Shown here piece after piece: positions 18,434-26,676 of a stretch of DNA of 64,000 nucleotides. A model generated the notes under the pieces. That model ran no database searches and was not told the DNA's origin. It worked only from the letters and a program-made list of their open reading frames with translations. The stretch is from positions 1 through 64,000 of the forward strand of contig NZ_VRKW01000010.1 in assembly GCF_009746715.1 (NCBI RefSeq), read 5' to 3'. How positions within the stretch are numbered: position 1 is the stretch's first letter; each line of letters starts with the position of its first letter. Source of the stretch: Ketobacter sp. MCCC 1A13808 (GTDB lineage Bacteria; Pseudomonadota; Gammaproteobacteria; Pseudomonadales; Ketobacteraceae). A program made the position numbers and the translations under genes.

Positions 18434-19177
18434 CTACTCTAGTTTCGGCAGGTTGGAACGATCCGTTTGCCGCCAGTCAGTTGCTTGCGTGGAAATCACC
18501 TCTTTGTCATCTCGACCATTTGTATAATAGTAAAGGGCGATGGACTTACGTGTGCAGCCGTCGGGACAGACGATGGGTGCCGGGCTACCGTGAAAGGAGT
18601 CCGCATCTGTATTGAAAATAACCATGCGCCCTAACAATGGGCGAATACGCCGCGCACACCGGGACATATCCCTTGTCCAAAGCTCCAGGTGACCTTCGTA
18701 CTCATCCTGCCAGCGCTCGTTCAGGTACAACAAAACATTGATTCTGCGACACAACTGATACACCCGGTGATTAGTAAAATCCGCGTGAATACCCAGTACC
18801 CCGCCCGGCAACATCTGGTGCAGGCCCGCCCCTTGTAGCGACGGGTCCGGCAATAACCCTCGAATACCAGTCAATTGCTCAAGCAGGCTGATAAACATGC
18901 CTGAATTCAGCTCCCACAACAGCTGCCTGATGCAGATCGGGAGGTTAGCCTCCTGCGAGCAGCCGAGCTTATTAAACTGCATTTTTTCGCCCTCAAGTGT
19001 CGCCGACACTTGGCGCCAACTCATCTGCTCTTGAGGAGAAGGAAAAGCATCTACGATCAACTTCAGCGCCTTTGGCTCTACCATATTCTCCAACAAGATA
19101 TGGGGAAAGGGTTCCGCCTGCTGATAAAGGTTCTGGTGCTGAATAACCGTATCGCGCAGACGCTCGAAGCCAACCAT
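18434..19177 (-). CDS. 2-oxoglutarate/Fe(II)-dependent oxygenase family protein
   Basis: Prolyl-4-hydroxylase-like dioxygenase of about 247 residues. The iron triad is visible: H-A-D in LGIHADFTNH, and a distal histidine in FNTDADSFHGSP, followed by the arginine in CTRKSIALYYYT that would bind 2-oxoglutarate. Such proteins often hydroxylate protein or glycan-linked targets. Two starts have ribosome sites: 19177 (GGGGAG, seven bases) and 19225 (GGAG, six bases). I chose 19177 because the conserved fold begins right after it. It diverges from the sulfotransferase gene. Confidence 0.85.
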   Translation of the reverse strand: MVGFERLRDTVIQHQNLYQQAEPFPHILLENMVEPKALKLIVDAFPSPQEQMSWRQVSATLEGEKMQFNKLGCSQEANLPICIRQLLWELNSGMFISLLEQLTGIRGLLPDPSLQGAGLHQMLPGGVLGIHADFTNHRVYQLCRRINVLLYLNERWQDEYEGHLELWTRDMSRCARRIRPLLGRMVIFNTDADSFHGSPAPIVCPDGCTRKSIALYYYTNGRDDKEVISTQATDWRQTDRSNLPKLE

Positions 19178-19278
19178 CGTCTTTCTCCCCGCGTACTCAG
19201 ACTCAACCCCTCCCCTACCAAACATAATCTTCTCCACAAACACCCTATTTACTTTAAAATAAGACGGATTTACTGATA

Positions 19279-19307
19279 TTGCATAGACTCGGATCAATAG
19301 GTACTAT
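19279..19307 (+). promoter_or_regulatory. Candidate sigma-70 promoter for the sulfotransferase/GT2-like operon
   Basis: TTGCAT at 19279-19284 and TACTAT at 19302-19307 are 17 bases apart. Transcription would start near 19314, about 40 bases before the sulfotransferase start codon. Four of six bases match each consensus hexamer. It lies in the divergent gap between the oxygenase and the sulfotransferase. Confidence 0.45.
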
Positions 19308-19354
19308 CTCCGGTCGCCATTAAAAACCCTCTTAACCCCAGAGCACCTTACTGC

Positions 19355-20056
19355 ATGGTAACATCAAGACCGAAGCACATTATCTGCATTCTCGGCATGC
19401 ATCGCAGTGGCACCAGCTGCCTTACCGGCACGCTTCAGGAGCTGGGGTTGAACCTCGGCAAGCATCATACGTGGAATCCCTACAACCTAAAAGGCAATCG
19501 AGAAAATCAGGATATCGTCGATTTTCACGATCAGCTGCTGGCAGACAATGGTGGTAGCTGGTGCTCCCCTCCCCGAAAAGTAGTGTGGACTGAAAAGCAT
19601 TACCAGCAAGCCAGACAGATTCTCGGTACCCACGCGAATGAAGAATATTGGGGCTTCAAGGATCCCCGAAGCTTGTTAACCTACGACGGCTGGCTCAGAC
19701 TTTGTCCGGATCTGATCTTAATTGGCATATTCAGACATCCTACCTCCGTTGCCAACTCTCTGGCCGGACGGGGCGGCCACTCCCGAAAAGAGTCCTATCG
19801 CCTTTGGAAGATATACAACCAACGACTATTGCGGTTGCACAAGCCCCATACTTTTCCGGTGCTGAATTTTGACTGGGACCCAAAAGCATTTAACAAACAG
19901 AGCTTGCAGGTTGCACAAGAAATAGGACTTACGCCACAAAATACCGGCACAGCGTTTTATTCCGAAGAACTCCGCTCTCACGATCAGCGGCAGGAACATT
20001 TACCCTGGGGCGTAAAATACACCTATAAATCACTGTTACGTATCAGCAAACTATAA
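19355..20056 (+). CDS. Sulfotransferase family protein (short)
   Basis: A 233-residue P-loop protein of the sulfotransferase class, which uses PAPS to sulfate a hydroxyl. The 5'-phosphosulfate loop is ILGMHRSGTSCLTGTL at about residues 12-27, and the 3'-phosphate-binding region is LIGIFRHPTSVANSL near 130. WGFKDPRSLLTY is a typical middle motif. It lacks the long C-terminal part of larger relatives. It is the first gene of a plus-strand operon with three GT2-like genes, 4 bp before the first, so its acceptor may be the glycan built by those proteins. Confidence 0.87.
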   Translation: MVTSRPKHIICILGMHRSGTSCLTGTLQELGLNLGKHHTWNPYNLKGNRENQDIVDFHDQLLADNGGSWCSPPRKVVWTEKHYQQARQILGTHANEEYWGFKDPRSLLTYDGWLRLCPDLILIGIFRHPTSVANSLAGRGGHSRKESYRLWKIYNQRLLRLHKPHTFPVLNFDWDPKAFNKQSLQVAQEIGLTPQNTGTAFYSEELRSHDQRQEHLPWGVKYTYKSLLRISKL

Positions 20057-20060
20057 AATT

Positions 20061-21146
20061 ATGTTTAAAAAAATTCTCCGCCGCCTCACCAGTAAAATAG
20101 CAAGCACCCCACCCTCTCCATCAACAACGATTAAACCCGCAAAACTACCTTTTGCCCCTCGCCCGAGGCCACGCTTCTCACCCCGGATGCCCATGCCAAA
20201 AGCGCCGGTACCCGGCAGCGATCGTCCCAAACTCTCCTTGATTGTTATAATTTACAACATGCCTGACCAGGCCGAGAAAACACTTGCTTCTCTCGCCGTT
20301 GATTACCAGCGCAATGTCCGTACTGAAGACTACGAAGTGCTGGTCATGGAAAACAACTCCGGCAACAACCTCGGTCAGGAGCGAGCAATAAAACACGGCT
20401 CTAATTTTCGCTATTATCTGCGACATGAAACTGAACCTACTCCCATCCACGCCATCAACTTTGCAGTGCAAGAATCCCGCGCCGATTTCATCGGCATCAT
20501 TATCGATGGAGCCAGAATGCTGACTCCCGGCGTTGTCAGCTACACAATTGCAGCACTCGCCATCGCCGAACAGCCTGTAATATGCGTCCCTGGATATCAT
20601 CTTGGTGCAAAGTTACAACAAGAAGCAATGCAAGAAGGCTACGACGAAACACACGAGCAAATGCTGCTGGACAGCATTCAATGGCCGAGTGACGGGTACC
20701 GACTGTTTGAAATCAGCTGTTTCAGCGGTACCAGTAGCGGTGGCTACTTTAAGCCACTCAGTGAAAGCAATTGCCTCTGCATGTCAAAACAACTCTATGC
20801 GGAAATCGGAGGATGCGACAAGCGCTTTAATGAGACCGGCGGCGGGCAGGTAAACCTGGATCTCTACAAAAGGGCCAGTGAGCGCGACAATACCACCCTG
20901 ATTGCCCTCATTGGAGAAGGGTCGTTTCATCAGTTCCATGGTGGTATAACGACAGGACAGATGGGAGAAGAGCGGATTGACACCATGAGAAGACACTTCG
21001 CGCAATATGCCAGCATCCGGGGTGAGGCTTATATTCCACCGGACAAACGCCCCATTTTGTTTGGTGCTATCGCCGACAGCACCGTTCCGTTCATTATGAA
21101 TTCGGCTAACAATGCGTTTCACGCATTGCAAAACGAAGCGCCATGA
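20061..21146 (+). CDS. GT2-like glycosyltransferase, paralogue A
   Basis: A 361-residue GT-A-like protein. The first 55 residues are basic and proline-rich, an extension absent from its three paralogues. The fold starts at LSLIVIIYNMPDQAEKTL (58 onward) with YEVLVMENNSGNN. The usual DxD site reads IDGAR at 148-152. The usual ED acceptor-base motif is replaced by TGGGQVNLDLYKR. A late signature GEGSFHQFHGG lies at 285-295. Metal-independent or changed chemistry is possible. Its stop overlaps paralogue B by ATGA. Donor and acceptor unknown. Confidence 0.8.
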   Translation: MFKKILRRLTSKIASTPPSPSTTIKPAKLPFAPRPRPRFSPRMPMPKAPVPGSDRPKLSLIVIIYNMPDQAEKTLASLAVDYQRNVRTEDYEVLVMENNSGNNLGQERAIKHGSNFRYYLRHETEPTPIHAINFAVQESRADFIGIIIDGARMLTPGVVSYTIAALAIAEQPVICVPGYHLGAKLQQEAMQEGYDETHEQMLLDSIQWPSDGYRLFEISCFSGTSSGGYFKPLSESNCLCMSKQLYAEIGGCDKRFNETGGGQVNLDLYKRASERDNTTLIALIGEGSFHQFHGGITTGQMGEERIDTMRRHFAQYASIRGEAYIPPDKRPILFGAIADSTVPFIMNSANNAFHALQNEAP

Positions 21147-22126
21147 GTGCCTCGCTTTCTCTAATAGTCATTTTACACAACATGCCAGAGCAGGCCTGGA
21201 ACAGCTTGCTAAGCCTCACGGCGGATTACCAGAAGGGGGTCTCTTCCACAGAGTATGAAGTCATCGTTGTTGAAAATAGCTCCGGCAACAATATCCCTCC
21301 GCACCGGATCAAACAACTTCCCGAGAATTTCAAATACGTATTAAGAGAAGAGCCGGGGGTGTCGCCTGCTCCTGCGATCAAACATGCTCTGACACTGTGC
21401 CGGGGAGAAAATATCGGTCTTTTAATTGATGGCGCCTATGTGCTGACTCCCGGCGTTCTGACTTACGCATTGCAAGCCCTGCGCCTTTACAAAGCCGTCG
21501 TTGCAGTTCCGGGCTACTACCTCAGTCAGCAGGGAAAAGACGGGGGAATTGGCTCAAGCATCGTTGAATACGAACAAAATCTATTGCGCAGCATCCATTG
21601 GAAAACTCAAGGCTACAGCCTGTTTAGGGAAGCGACGTTCAACCCGGGTAACCGTAACGGGCAATTCCACCCATTCATGGAAAGCAATGCTTTTTTCTTT
21701 CCAAAAGCAGCAATCAATGAAAGAACTGTCGATGAAAGTTTCGCTCTACCCGGAGGCGGCAGTCTCAATTTACATATCTTTCGCCAACTTTGCTTATCGC
21801 TAGAAACTGCGCCAGTGATTCTAATGGGGGAAGGCTGTTTCCACCAGTATCATGGCGGAGTTAGCACCAGCAATAACAGCGAACGGGATGAGCGCGTTAA
21901 AACCTTTAAACAACAACTCGATGCGTACTGGCCCGGCGGCTTCAAAGCGGTTACCCGGGAGCCATTATTCTTCGGCCATATTTCTCAGGAAGCGCTGCCC
22001 TTCGTACAACACTCTATAGAAGCCGGTGAACGTCGTTTCTCGCGACTTAAAAGTAGCGCCAAGCCCGTGTGGGAAGATGACCGAAGCATTGGAGTAAGCA
22101 ATGGAGAAACCATTGAAGAACCATAA
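21143..22126 (+). CDS. GT2-like glycosyltransferase, paralogue B (possibly degenerate active site)
   Basis: A 327-residue paralogue of its two neighbours. It shares LSLIVILHNMPEQAWNSL, YEVIVVENSSGNN, LIDGA at 94-98 and GEGCFHQYHGG near the C-terminus. It differs where A, C and D keep NLD in the GGG-x-(L/V)NLD block: here it is GGGSLNLHIF, with histidine in place of the aspartate. The IDGAR arginine is also changed (IDGAY). It may be a partner or regulatory copy rather than an active enzyme. The gene overlaps A by 4 bp and C by 26 bp. Confidence 0.78.
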   Translation: MSASLSLIVILHNMPEQAWNSLLSLTADYQKGVSSTEYEVIVVENSSGNNIPPHRIKQLPENFKYVLREEPGVSPAPAIKHALTLCRGENIGLLIDGAYVLTPGVLTYALQALRLYKAVVAVPGYYLSQQGKDGGIGSSIVEYEQNLLRSIHWKTQGYSLFREATFNPGNRNGQFHPFMESNAFFFPKAAINERTVDESFALPGGGSLNLHIFRQLCLSLETAPVILMGEGCFHQYHGGVSTSNNSERDERVKTFKQQLDAYWPGGFKAVTREPLFFGHISQEALPFVQHSIEAGERRFSRLKSSAKPVWEDDRSIGVSNGETIEEP

Positions 22127-23084
22127 AAAGCCCATGCTATCCGTGGTGGTGGTAGCCTATAACATGGCAAGACAAGCGATGAATACGCTCTACTCGCTGA
22201 GTACCGATTACCAGCGGGGCGTAACACGGGAGGAATACGAAGTCGTTGTTGTAGAGAACCAGTCCACTAACAATTTACACCCGGAGGAGATCGCGAAACT
22301 ATCAGGCAATTTCCGCTACACATTGCGACAAGAATCCGAACCAACACCTATACACGCCCTTAACCAGGGGATCGAGTTGTCCGAGGGCGAAAATATTTGT
22401 CTTATGATTGATGGTGCTCGAATGCTGTCTCCCAGAACATTGAGATACATTATCGACGCACTTACCATCGAGCCAAATGCTCTGGTTGCAGTACCCGGTT
22501 ATCATATTGGTGAGCAAGACCAAAAGCTCAACAATGTGAACCAACACAATGAAATTCTGGAACAACAATTGCTGGATAGTATTCACTGGAAGAGGCAAGG
22601 CTACCGATTATTTGAAATCAGTTGCCTGAGCCCGGCCAACCCGCATAGCTATCTGCATCCTTTAATGGAATCCAACTGCTTATCTTGCAGCAAACAGACT
22701 ATCCTCAATTACGGTGGAGCAAATCCACTTTTCAAGAGCCCGGGCGGTGGCGCAGTCAACCTGGACCTTTATCGTGGTCTCTGCTCGAACCCGAAAATTA
22801 AACTTTATATAACACCCGGAGAAGGCACGTTCCACCAATATCATGGTGGTGTGACCACGATGCAAAGGGACGACCTGGAAGCACTACTGATGTCATTCAG
22901 GGCGGAATACGAAAGCATCAAAGGCAACCCCTATACTGCGGTTAGAAAAGAACCTATTCTAATCGGCGCGATAACCAGCTTTGCACTTCCGACGTTCAAA
23001 GAAGCCGTAATGCGAGCCGAAAAACGATTTGCCCGTTTCGCCACCCAGGGTCAAGATCCCTGGGAAGACGGCCATGCCTGTTAA
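22101..23084 (+). CDS. GT2-like glycosyltransferase, paralogue C
   Basis: A 327-residue paralogue with LSVVVVAYNMARQAMNTL, YEVVVVENQSTNN, MIDGARML at 102-109, PGGGAVNLDLYRG and GEGTFHQYHGGVTT. It has a good ribosome site (GGAG six bases before ATG) inside the end of paralogue B, giving a 26-bp overlap. It is the last gene of this run. Its stop is only 3 bp from the stop of the convergent sulfatase gene, leaving no room for a separate terminator. Activity uncertain for the same reasons as paralogue A. Confidence 0.8.
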   Translation: MEKPLKNHKKPMLSVVVVAYNMARQAMNTLYSLSTDYQRGVTREEYEVVVVENQSTNNLHPEEIAKLSGNFRYTLRQESEPTPIHALNQGIELSEGENICLMIDGARMLSPRTLRYIIDALTIEPNALVAVPGYHIGEQDQKLNNVNQHNEILEQQLLDSIHWKRQGYRLFEISCLSPANPHSYLHPLMESNCLSCSKQTILNYGGANPLFKSPGGGAVNLDLYRGLCSNPKIKLYITPGEGTFHQYHGGVTTMQRDDLEALLMSFRAEYESIKGNPYTAVRKEPILIGAITSFALPTFKEAVMRAEKRFARFATQGQDPWEDGHAC

Positions 23085-23087
23085 AGT

Positions 23088-25025
23088 TCACCCTCCCACA
23101 CACAATTGTTGATCCAAGCGCTCCAGTGACGGCATCGCTAACCGGCGGTCCCTGTGACTTTCGATAAACATCGCTTTATGTTGAGGTTCCACAAGTGGAC
23201 TATAGCTTTCGCTATAAGAACTTAACTGCTGATTGACGAAGTACGCCTGCCCATGATGGTAGACCTTAGTCGGCCGACTCAATACCCGCTCCGACACCAG
23301 AGGATGCGTCACATCACGACTCGCATCCATCAACTGTCCGTTAACAAATAATTTTATGGAGCTACTTGAAGGAACCTGATACACCAATGACTCTGGCTGA
23401 AAGTGGCCCGTCAAAACAACTCGGTTGCATTGATACCGGTTAAAGTCGATTGATTGTAAAACCTGCCCCCCCACCTCCCAATTCAACACATTGCCGGCAC
23501 TCAAATGCAGTTTCCAAGCGCCTCTCTGCTCTGCCAATACAGCGGAAGCAGACTTCTTCAACTGATCCAGAGGCGGTATTTCAAGACCGATACCGAAGCC
23601 AAACATAGTTGGCGTCCTCAGGGCATTAAAGCCGGAATAATAGGTATCACTACCTCGTCTCTGCGCTTTTACATTTACCCGGCTTTTATCCCAACTAAGC
23701 TCCTTATAAAGGCGTTCCAGATCTGCCACCTGGGCGGGATGAGCCCCCGCGATATCTTTTCCACCTGATGGAGAGGCCTGCAAATCGAATAATTCGTTTT
23801 TCAGCCCCAACAGATTTGACATCCGCCACTGCCCATCGCCCGCCAACACGCTAAAGTTCATACTCTCCACATTCCAACTGTACATTTCCCAAGAGCGGGC
23901 TCTGGGTCCGGAGTCATGCCCGGCCAGCAGCGGCAGCAAATTCCTGCCATCTATATCCCCCGGCACCTGCAACCCTGCGGCCGCCATGATGGTGGGATAA
24001 ATGTCTGTATTCATGACCACTTGATGAATCCGCTGACCTCGCGGACGCCCGGGTAACTTCATGACCAAAGGCGTCCTGTAAGAGCCTTCGTAAATTTCAT
24101 TTTTCTTGCCGGCAAAGGGGTAATTATTGTCCCTGCGCTCGTTTGTCCCGCCATTATCACTGACGAATACCACTATGGTATTGGGGTCGTCCCCGACTGC
24201 ATCGAGAATCTTTCCCACCGAGTCATCCAGTTGGTTGAGCAGAGCAAGATAAGCCCCTTCCTCTGTGTTCGGATAACGGCTCAGATAGCGAGCATCGGGT
24301 TGTATGGGTGTATGGGGTGCAAGGAAAGCGTGATAGAGAAACCAGGGCTTGTCTGATTTCTGAAACGCCTGGATTTTGTCAACCGTGTGCTGAGTGAGAA
24401 TATCCGTAAGGTGCCCCCGGTACTGTTTGGGCGCACCACCGTCGCGTCTAAGCCAGGGGTTGATATACGTAGGCCAATTTAAATCTGTGCCCCCCTGCAA
24501 ATGCCATTGATTCAGGAAGCCAAACCAGTGGGTGAATCCTTTTCGATCCGGCCAACCCGCACGAAGCTCCTCACCCGCGTGCCATTTTCCCACCAGATAA
24601 GAATGGTAACCGTACTTGTTTAGAGACTCGGCAATAGTATTAAATTCATCAGGAATCATAATTCCCCGATGCCGAAACCCGGACCGCTCAGGCTCACGGC
24701 CGGTTAACATAGCCACTCGACTGGGACTACAAGTGGCATCGGCATAATGGCGTGTGAAAGCGACGCCCTCTGCCGCTATCCGATCAATATGGGGAGTAGA
24801 GAAACCGGTGGGATTATAGGTCGAAACATCGTTGTAGCCCAGATCATCTGCCACCAAAACCAGTATGTTAGGCCTTTCGGCGCTACTTTCCATCTCGGCT
24901 TCAGAGACACGCACAAGGGACTTCAGGCCGGCAAGCCAGGTCAGTAACACCGCAAGCAGGGCAACCCAGAGCAGCTTGTTCCAATCATCTACCAGCGCTC
25001 TAACCAATGCAGCAATCCCAGCCAT
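23088..25025 (-). CDS. Formylglycine-dependent sulfatase, membrane-anchored
   Basis: Hydrolyses sulfate esters. A hydrophobic segment at about 18-34 anchors the N-terminus, so the catalytic domain probably faces the periplasm. RPNILVLVADDLGYND at 51-66 gives the calcium-site aspartates, and CSPSR at 99-103 is the formylglycine motif, with Cys99 the residue to be converted. LVGKWHAG and VFVSDNGGTNE complete the active site. About 200 residues beyond the core form an extra C-terminal domain. It is on the opposite strand between two halves of the GT2-like/FkbM set. No formylglycine-generating enzyme is in the window. Confidence 0.92.
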   Translation of the reverse strand: MAGIAALVRALVDDWNKLLWVALLAVLLTWLAGLKSLVRVSEAEMESSAERPNILVLVADDLGYNDVSTYNPTGFSTPHIDRIAAEGVAFTRHYADATCSPSRVAMLTGREPERSGFRHRGIMIPDEFNTIAESLNKYGYHSYLVGKWHAGEELRAGWPDRKGFTHWFGFLNQWHLQGGTDLNWPTYINPWLRRDGGAPKQYRGHLTDILTQHTVDKIQAFQKSDKPWFLYHAFLAPHTPIQPDARYLSRYPNTEEGAYLALLNQLDDSVGKILDAVGDDPNTIVVFVSDNGGTNERRDNNYPFAGKKNEIYEGSYRTPLVMKLPGRPRGQRIHQVVMNTDIYPTIMAAAGLQVPGDIDGRNLLPLLAGHDSGPRARSWEMYSWNVESMNFSVLAGDGQWRMSNLLGLKNELFDLQASPSGGKDIAGAHPAQVADLERLYKELSWDKSRVNVKAQRRGSDTYYSGFNALRTPTMFGFGIGLEIPPLDQLKKSASAVLAEQRGAWKLHLSAGNVLNWEVGGQVLQSIDFNRYQCNRVVLTGHFQPESLVYQVPSSSSIKLFVNGQLMDASRDVTHPLVSERVLSRPTKVYHHGQAYFVNQQLSSYSESYSPLVEPQHKAMFIESHRDRRLAMPSLERLDQQLCVGG

Positions 25026-25098
25026 GCCTATGTCGACAAACCAATCCCACTATATTAGCATCGGCAGCCAAACTCTTTAAAGGCTAATCGAGAATAAT

Positions 25099-25845
25099 AT
25101 GGCGCTCTCCGCTTACCTCAATCCATACAGGCTGAAAAAAGCATTGATGAAGCCTCGCACCTACTTTATGCGACGTAGGGAGAGCCACCAAACCGGCTTC
25201 ATAAAATCAGCATTGGAACTTCATTACTATCGTCCTGCGTTCTATAAATTTATTGGTGCGACAATCGCGAATAAACACATTCTTCACGAAGCCGACCTTA
25301 CTGCGGATAGCATCGTCCTGGATGTGGGTGCCTTTACCGGGGAGTGGGCTCAGCACATCATACAGCGTTACAACCCCAATATATTAGCATTTGAACCAGA
25401 CCCTAAAAATTATGCCGCTTTACTGCAAAAAGCGGAGATCTACCCAAAACTCAAACCACTACGCTATGGACTGGCTGACAAGGATGAAGTCATGCAAATA
25501 TCGATTAGCAGCATGGGGTCAAGCCTATTCGAAAATCCAAACTCACCATCCGGCAGCGATACCGCAGAGGTACAAATTCACGCTATTGACAGTGCGTGGA
25601 AAATGCTTGAGCTCGGCACGGTGGATCTCATGAAAATTAATATCGAGGGAGCGGAATTCCCTCTACTTGAACGCATGATTCAATGCGACATGCTGAAAAA
25701 CGTCGACAGCTTTATGATTCAATTCCACGAATGGCACCCCGGCGCTTATCACCGCAGACGCAAGATCAGAAAGGCTCTGGCAAAAACGCACAACTGCGTT
25801 TGGGACTATCACTTTGTATGGGAGAAGTGGGACAAAAAAGTGTAA
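25099..25845 (+). CDS. FkbM family methyltransferase, copy 1
   Basis: A 248-residue SAM-dependent O-methyltransferase. The SAM motif is VLDVGAFTGEWAQ near residue 76, followed by LAFEPDPKNY, then VDLMKINIEGAEFPLLERM, the family's acidic motif. The C-terminal run from SFMIQFHEWHPGAY to VWEKWD (residues 204-245) is identical over 42 residues to copy 2, although the rest has diverged. Likely methylates a sugar hydroxyl in the glycan made by the adjacent GT2-like proteins. It diverges from the sulfatase gene over 73 bp. Confidence 0.88.
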   Translation: MALSAYLNPYRLKKALMKPRTYFMRRRESHQTGFIKSALELHYYRPAFYKFIGATIANKHILHEADLTADSIVLDVGAFTGEWAQHIIQRYNPNILAFEPDPKNYAALLQKAEIYPKLKPLRYGLADKDEVMQISISSMGSSLFENPNSPSGSDTAEVQIHAIDSAWKMLELGTVDLMKINIEGAEFPLLERMIQCDMLKNVDSFMIQFHEWHPGAYHRRRKIRKALAKTHNCVWDYHFVWEKWDKKV

Positions 25846-25909
25846 GCAAGAATAACTAGTTGCTATACTCTCAGCGGTGCAAAAACCAAAAGCAACTGCG
25901 AGATACACA

Positions 25910-26656
25910 GTGGCACTACTTAAAAAGTTTAGCTTTTATAATCTAAAAAAGCTGGCTATGAAACCTCGAACGCTCATAATGCGGCATAAAGAAAAGCACC
26001 TGACCGGCTTCACTAAAGCAGCGCTGGAGCTTCATTATTACAGACCGTCACTCTACAAGTTCTACCGGGCGGAAGAAAACAATCCTCACTTATTGCATGA
26101 AGCCGATCTTGGACCGGAAAGCCTCGTACTAGATGTAGGAGCCTACAATGGTGACTGGGCAAAGAAATTGATTAAAAGATATAATCCGACTGTGCTCGCA
26201 TTCGAGCCCGATCCAGGCAACTACAACGCACTTAAGAAAAAAGAGTCAGAGCATCCAAAACTGACGGCGATACCTTATGGCATTAGTGATAAAAACGAAG
26301 CCTCAGAAATTCGACTCAGCCACATGGGCTCTTCCATTTTTGATATCCCTAACGCCAGTGGCGAACTTAAAACAGCCACTATACAACTGCATGCAGTAGA
26401 TACCGTCTGGAAAGACCTGGACCTTAAGAAAGTCAGCCTGATGAAAATCAATATCGAAGGTGGTGAGTTTCCGCTTTTGGAGCGAATGATCGACACCGAC
26501 CTGATAAAAGAAGTTGAAAGCTTCATGATTCAATTTCACGAATGGCACCCCGGCGCTTATCACCGCAGACGCAAAATCAGAAAGGCGCTGGCGAAAACGC
26601 ACAATTGTGTTTGGGACTACCACTTCGTGTGGGAAAAATGGGACAGGAAACTGTAA
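25910..26656 (+). CDS. FkbM family methyltransferase, copy 2
   Basis: Tandem paralogue of the gene just upstream, 248 residues from the chosen GTG at 25910. That start makes VALLKKFSFYNLKKLAMKPRT line up with copy 1. An in-frame GTG at 25877 would add 11 residues; neither has a strong ribosome site. SAM motif VLDVGAYNGDWAK, then LAFEPDPGNY and VSLMKINIEGGEFPLLERM. The last 45 residues match copy 1 almost perfectly, including long identical DNA blocks. It stands 20 bp before GT2-like paralogue D, so these genes are probably co-transcribed. Confidence 0.86.
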   Translation: MALLKKFSFYNLKKLAMKPRTLIMRHKEKHLTGFTKAALELHYYRPSLYKFYRAEENNPHLLHEADLGPESLVLDVGAYNGDWAKKLIKRYNPTVLAFEPDPGNYNALKKKESEHPKLTAIPYGISDKNEASEIRLSHMGSSIFDIPNASGELKTATIQLHAVDTVWKDLDLKKVSLMKINIEGGEFPLLERMIDTDLIKEVESFMIQFHEWHPGAYHRRRKIRKALAKTHNCVWDYHFVWEKWDRKL

Positions 26657-26676
26657 CTACGGAATATTAATCCGCC

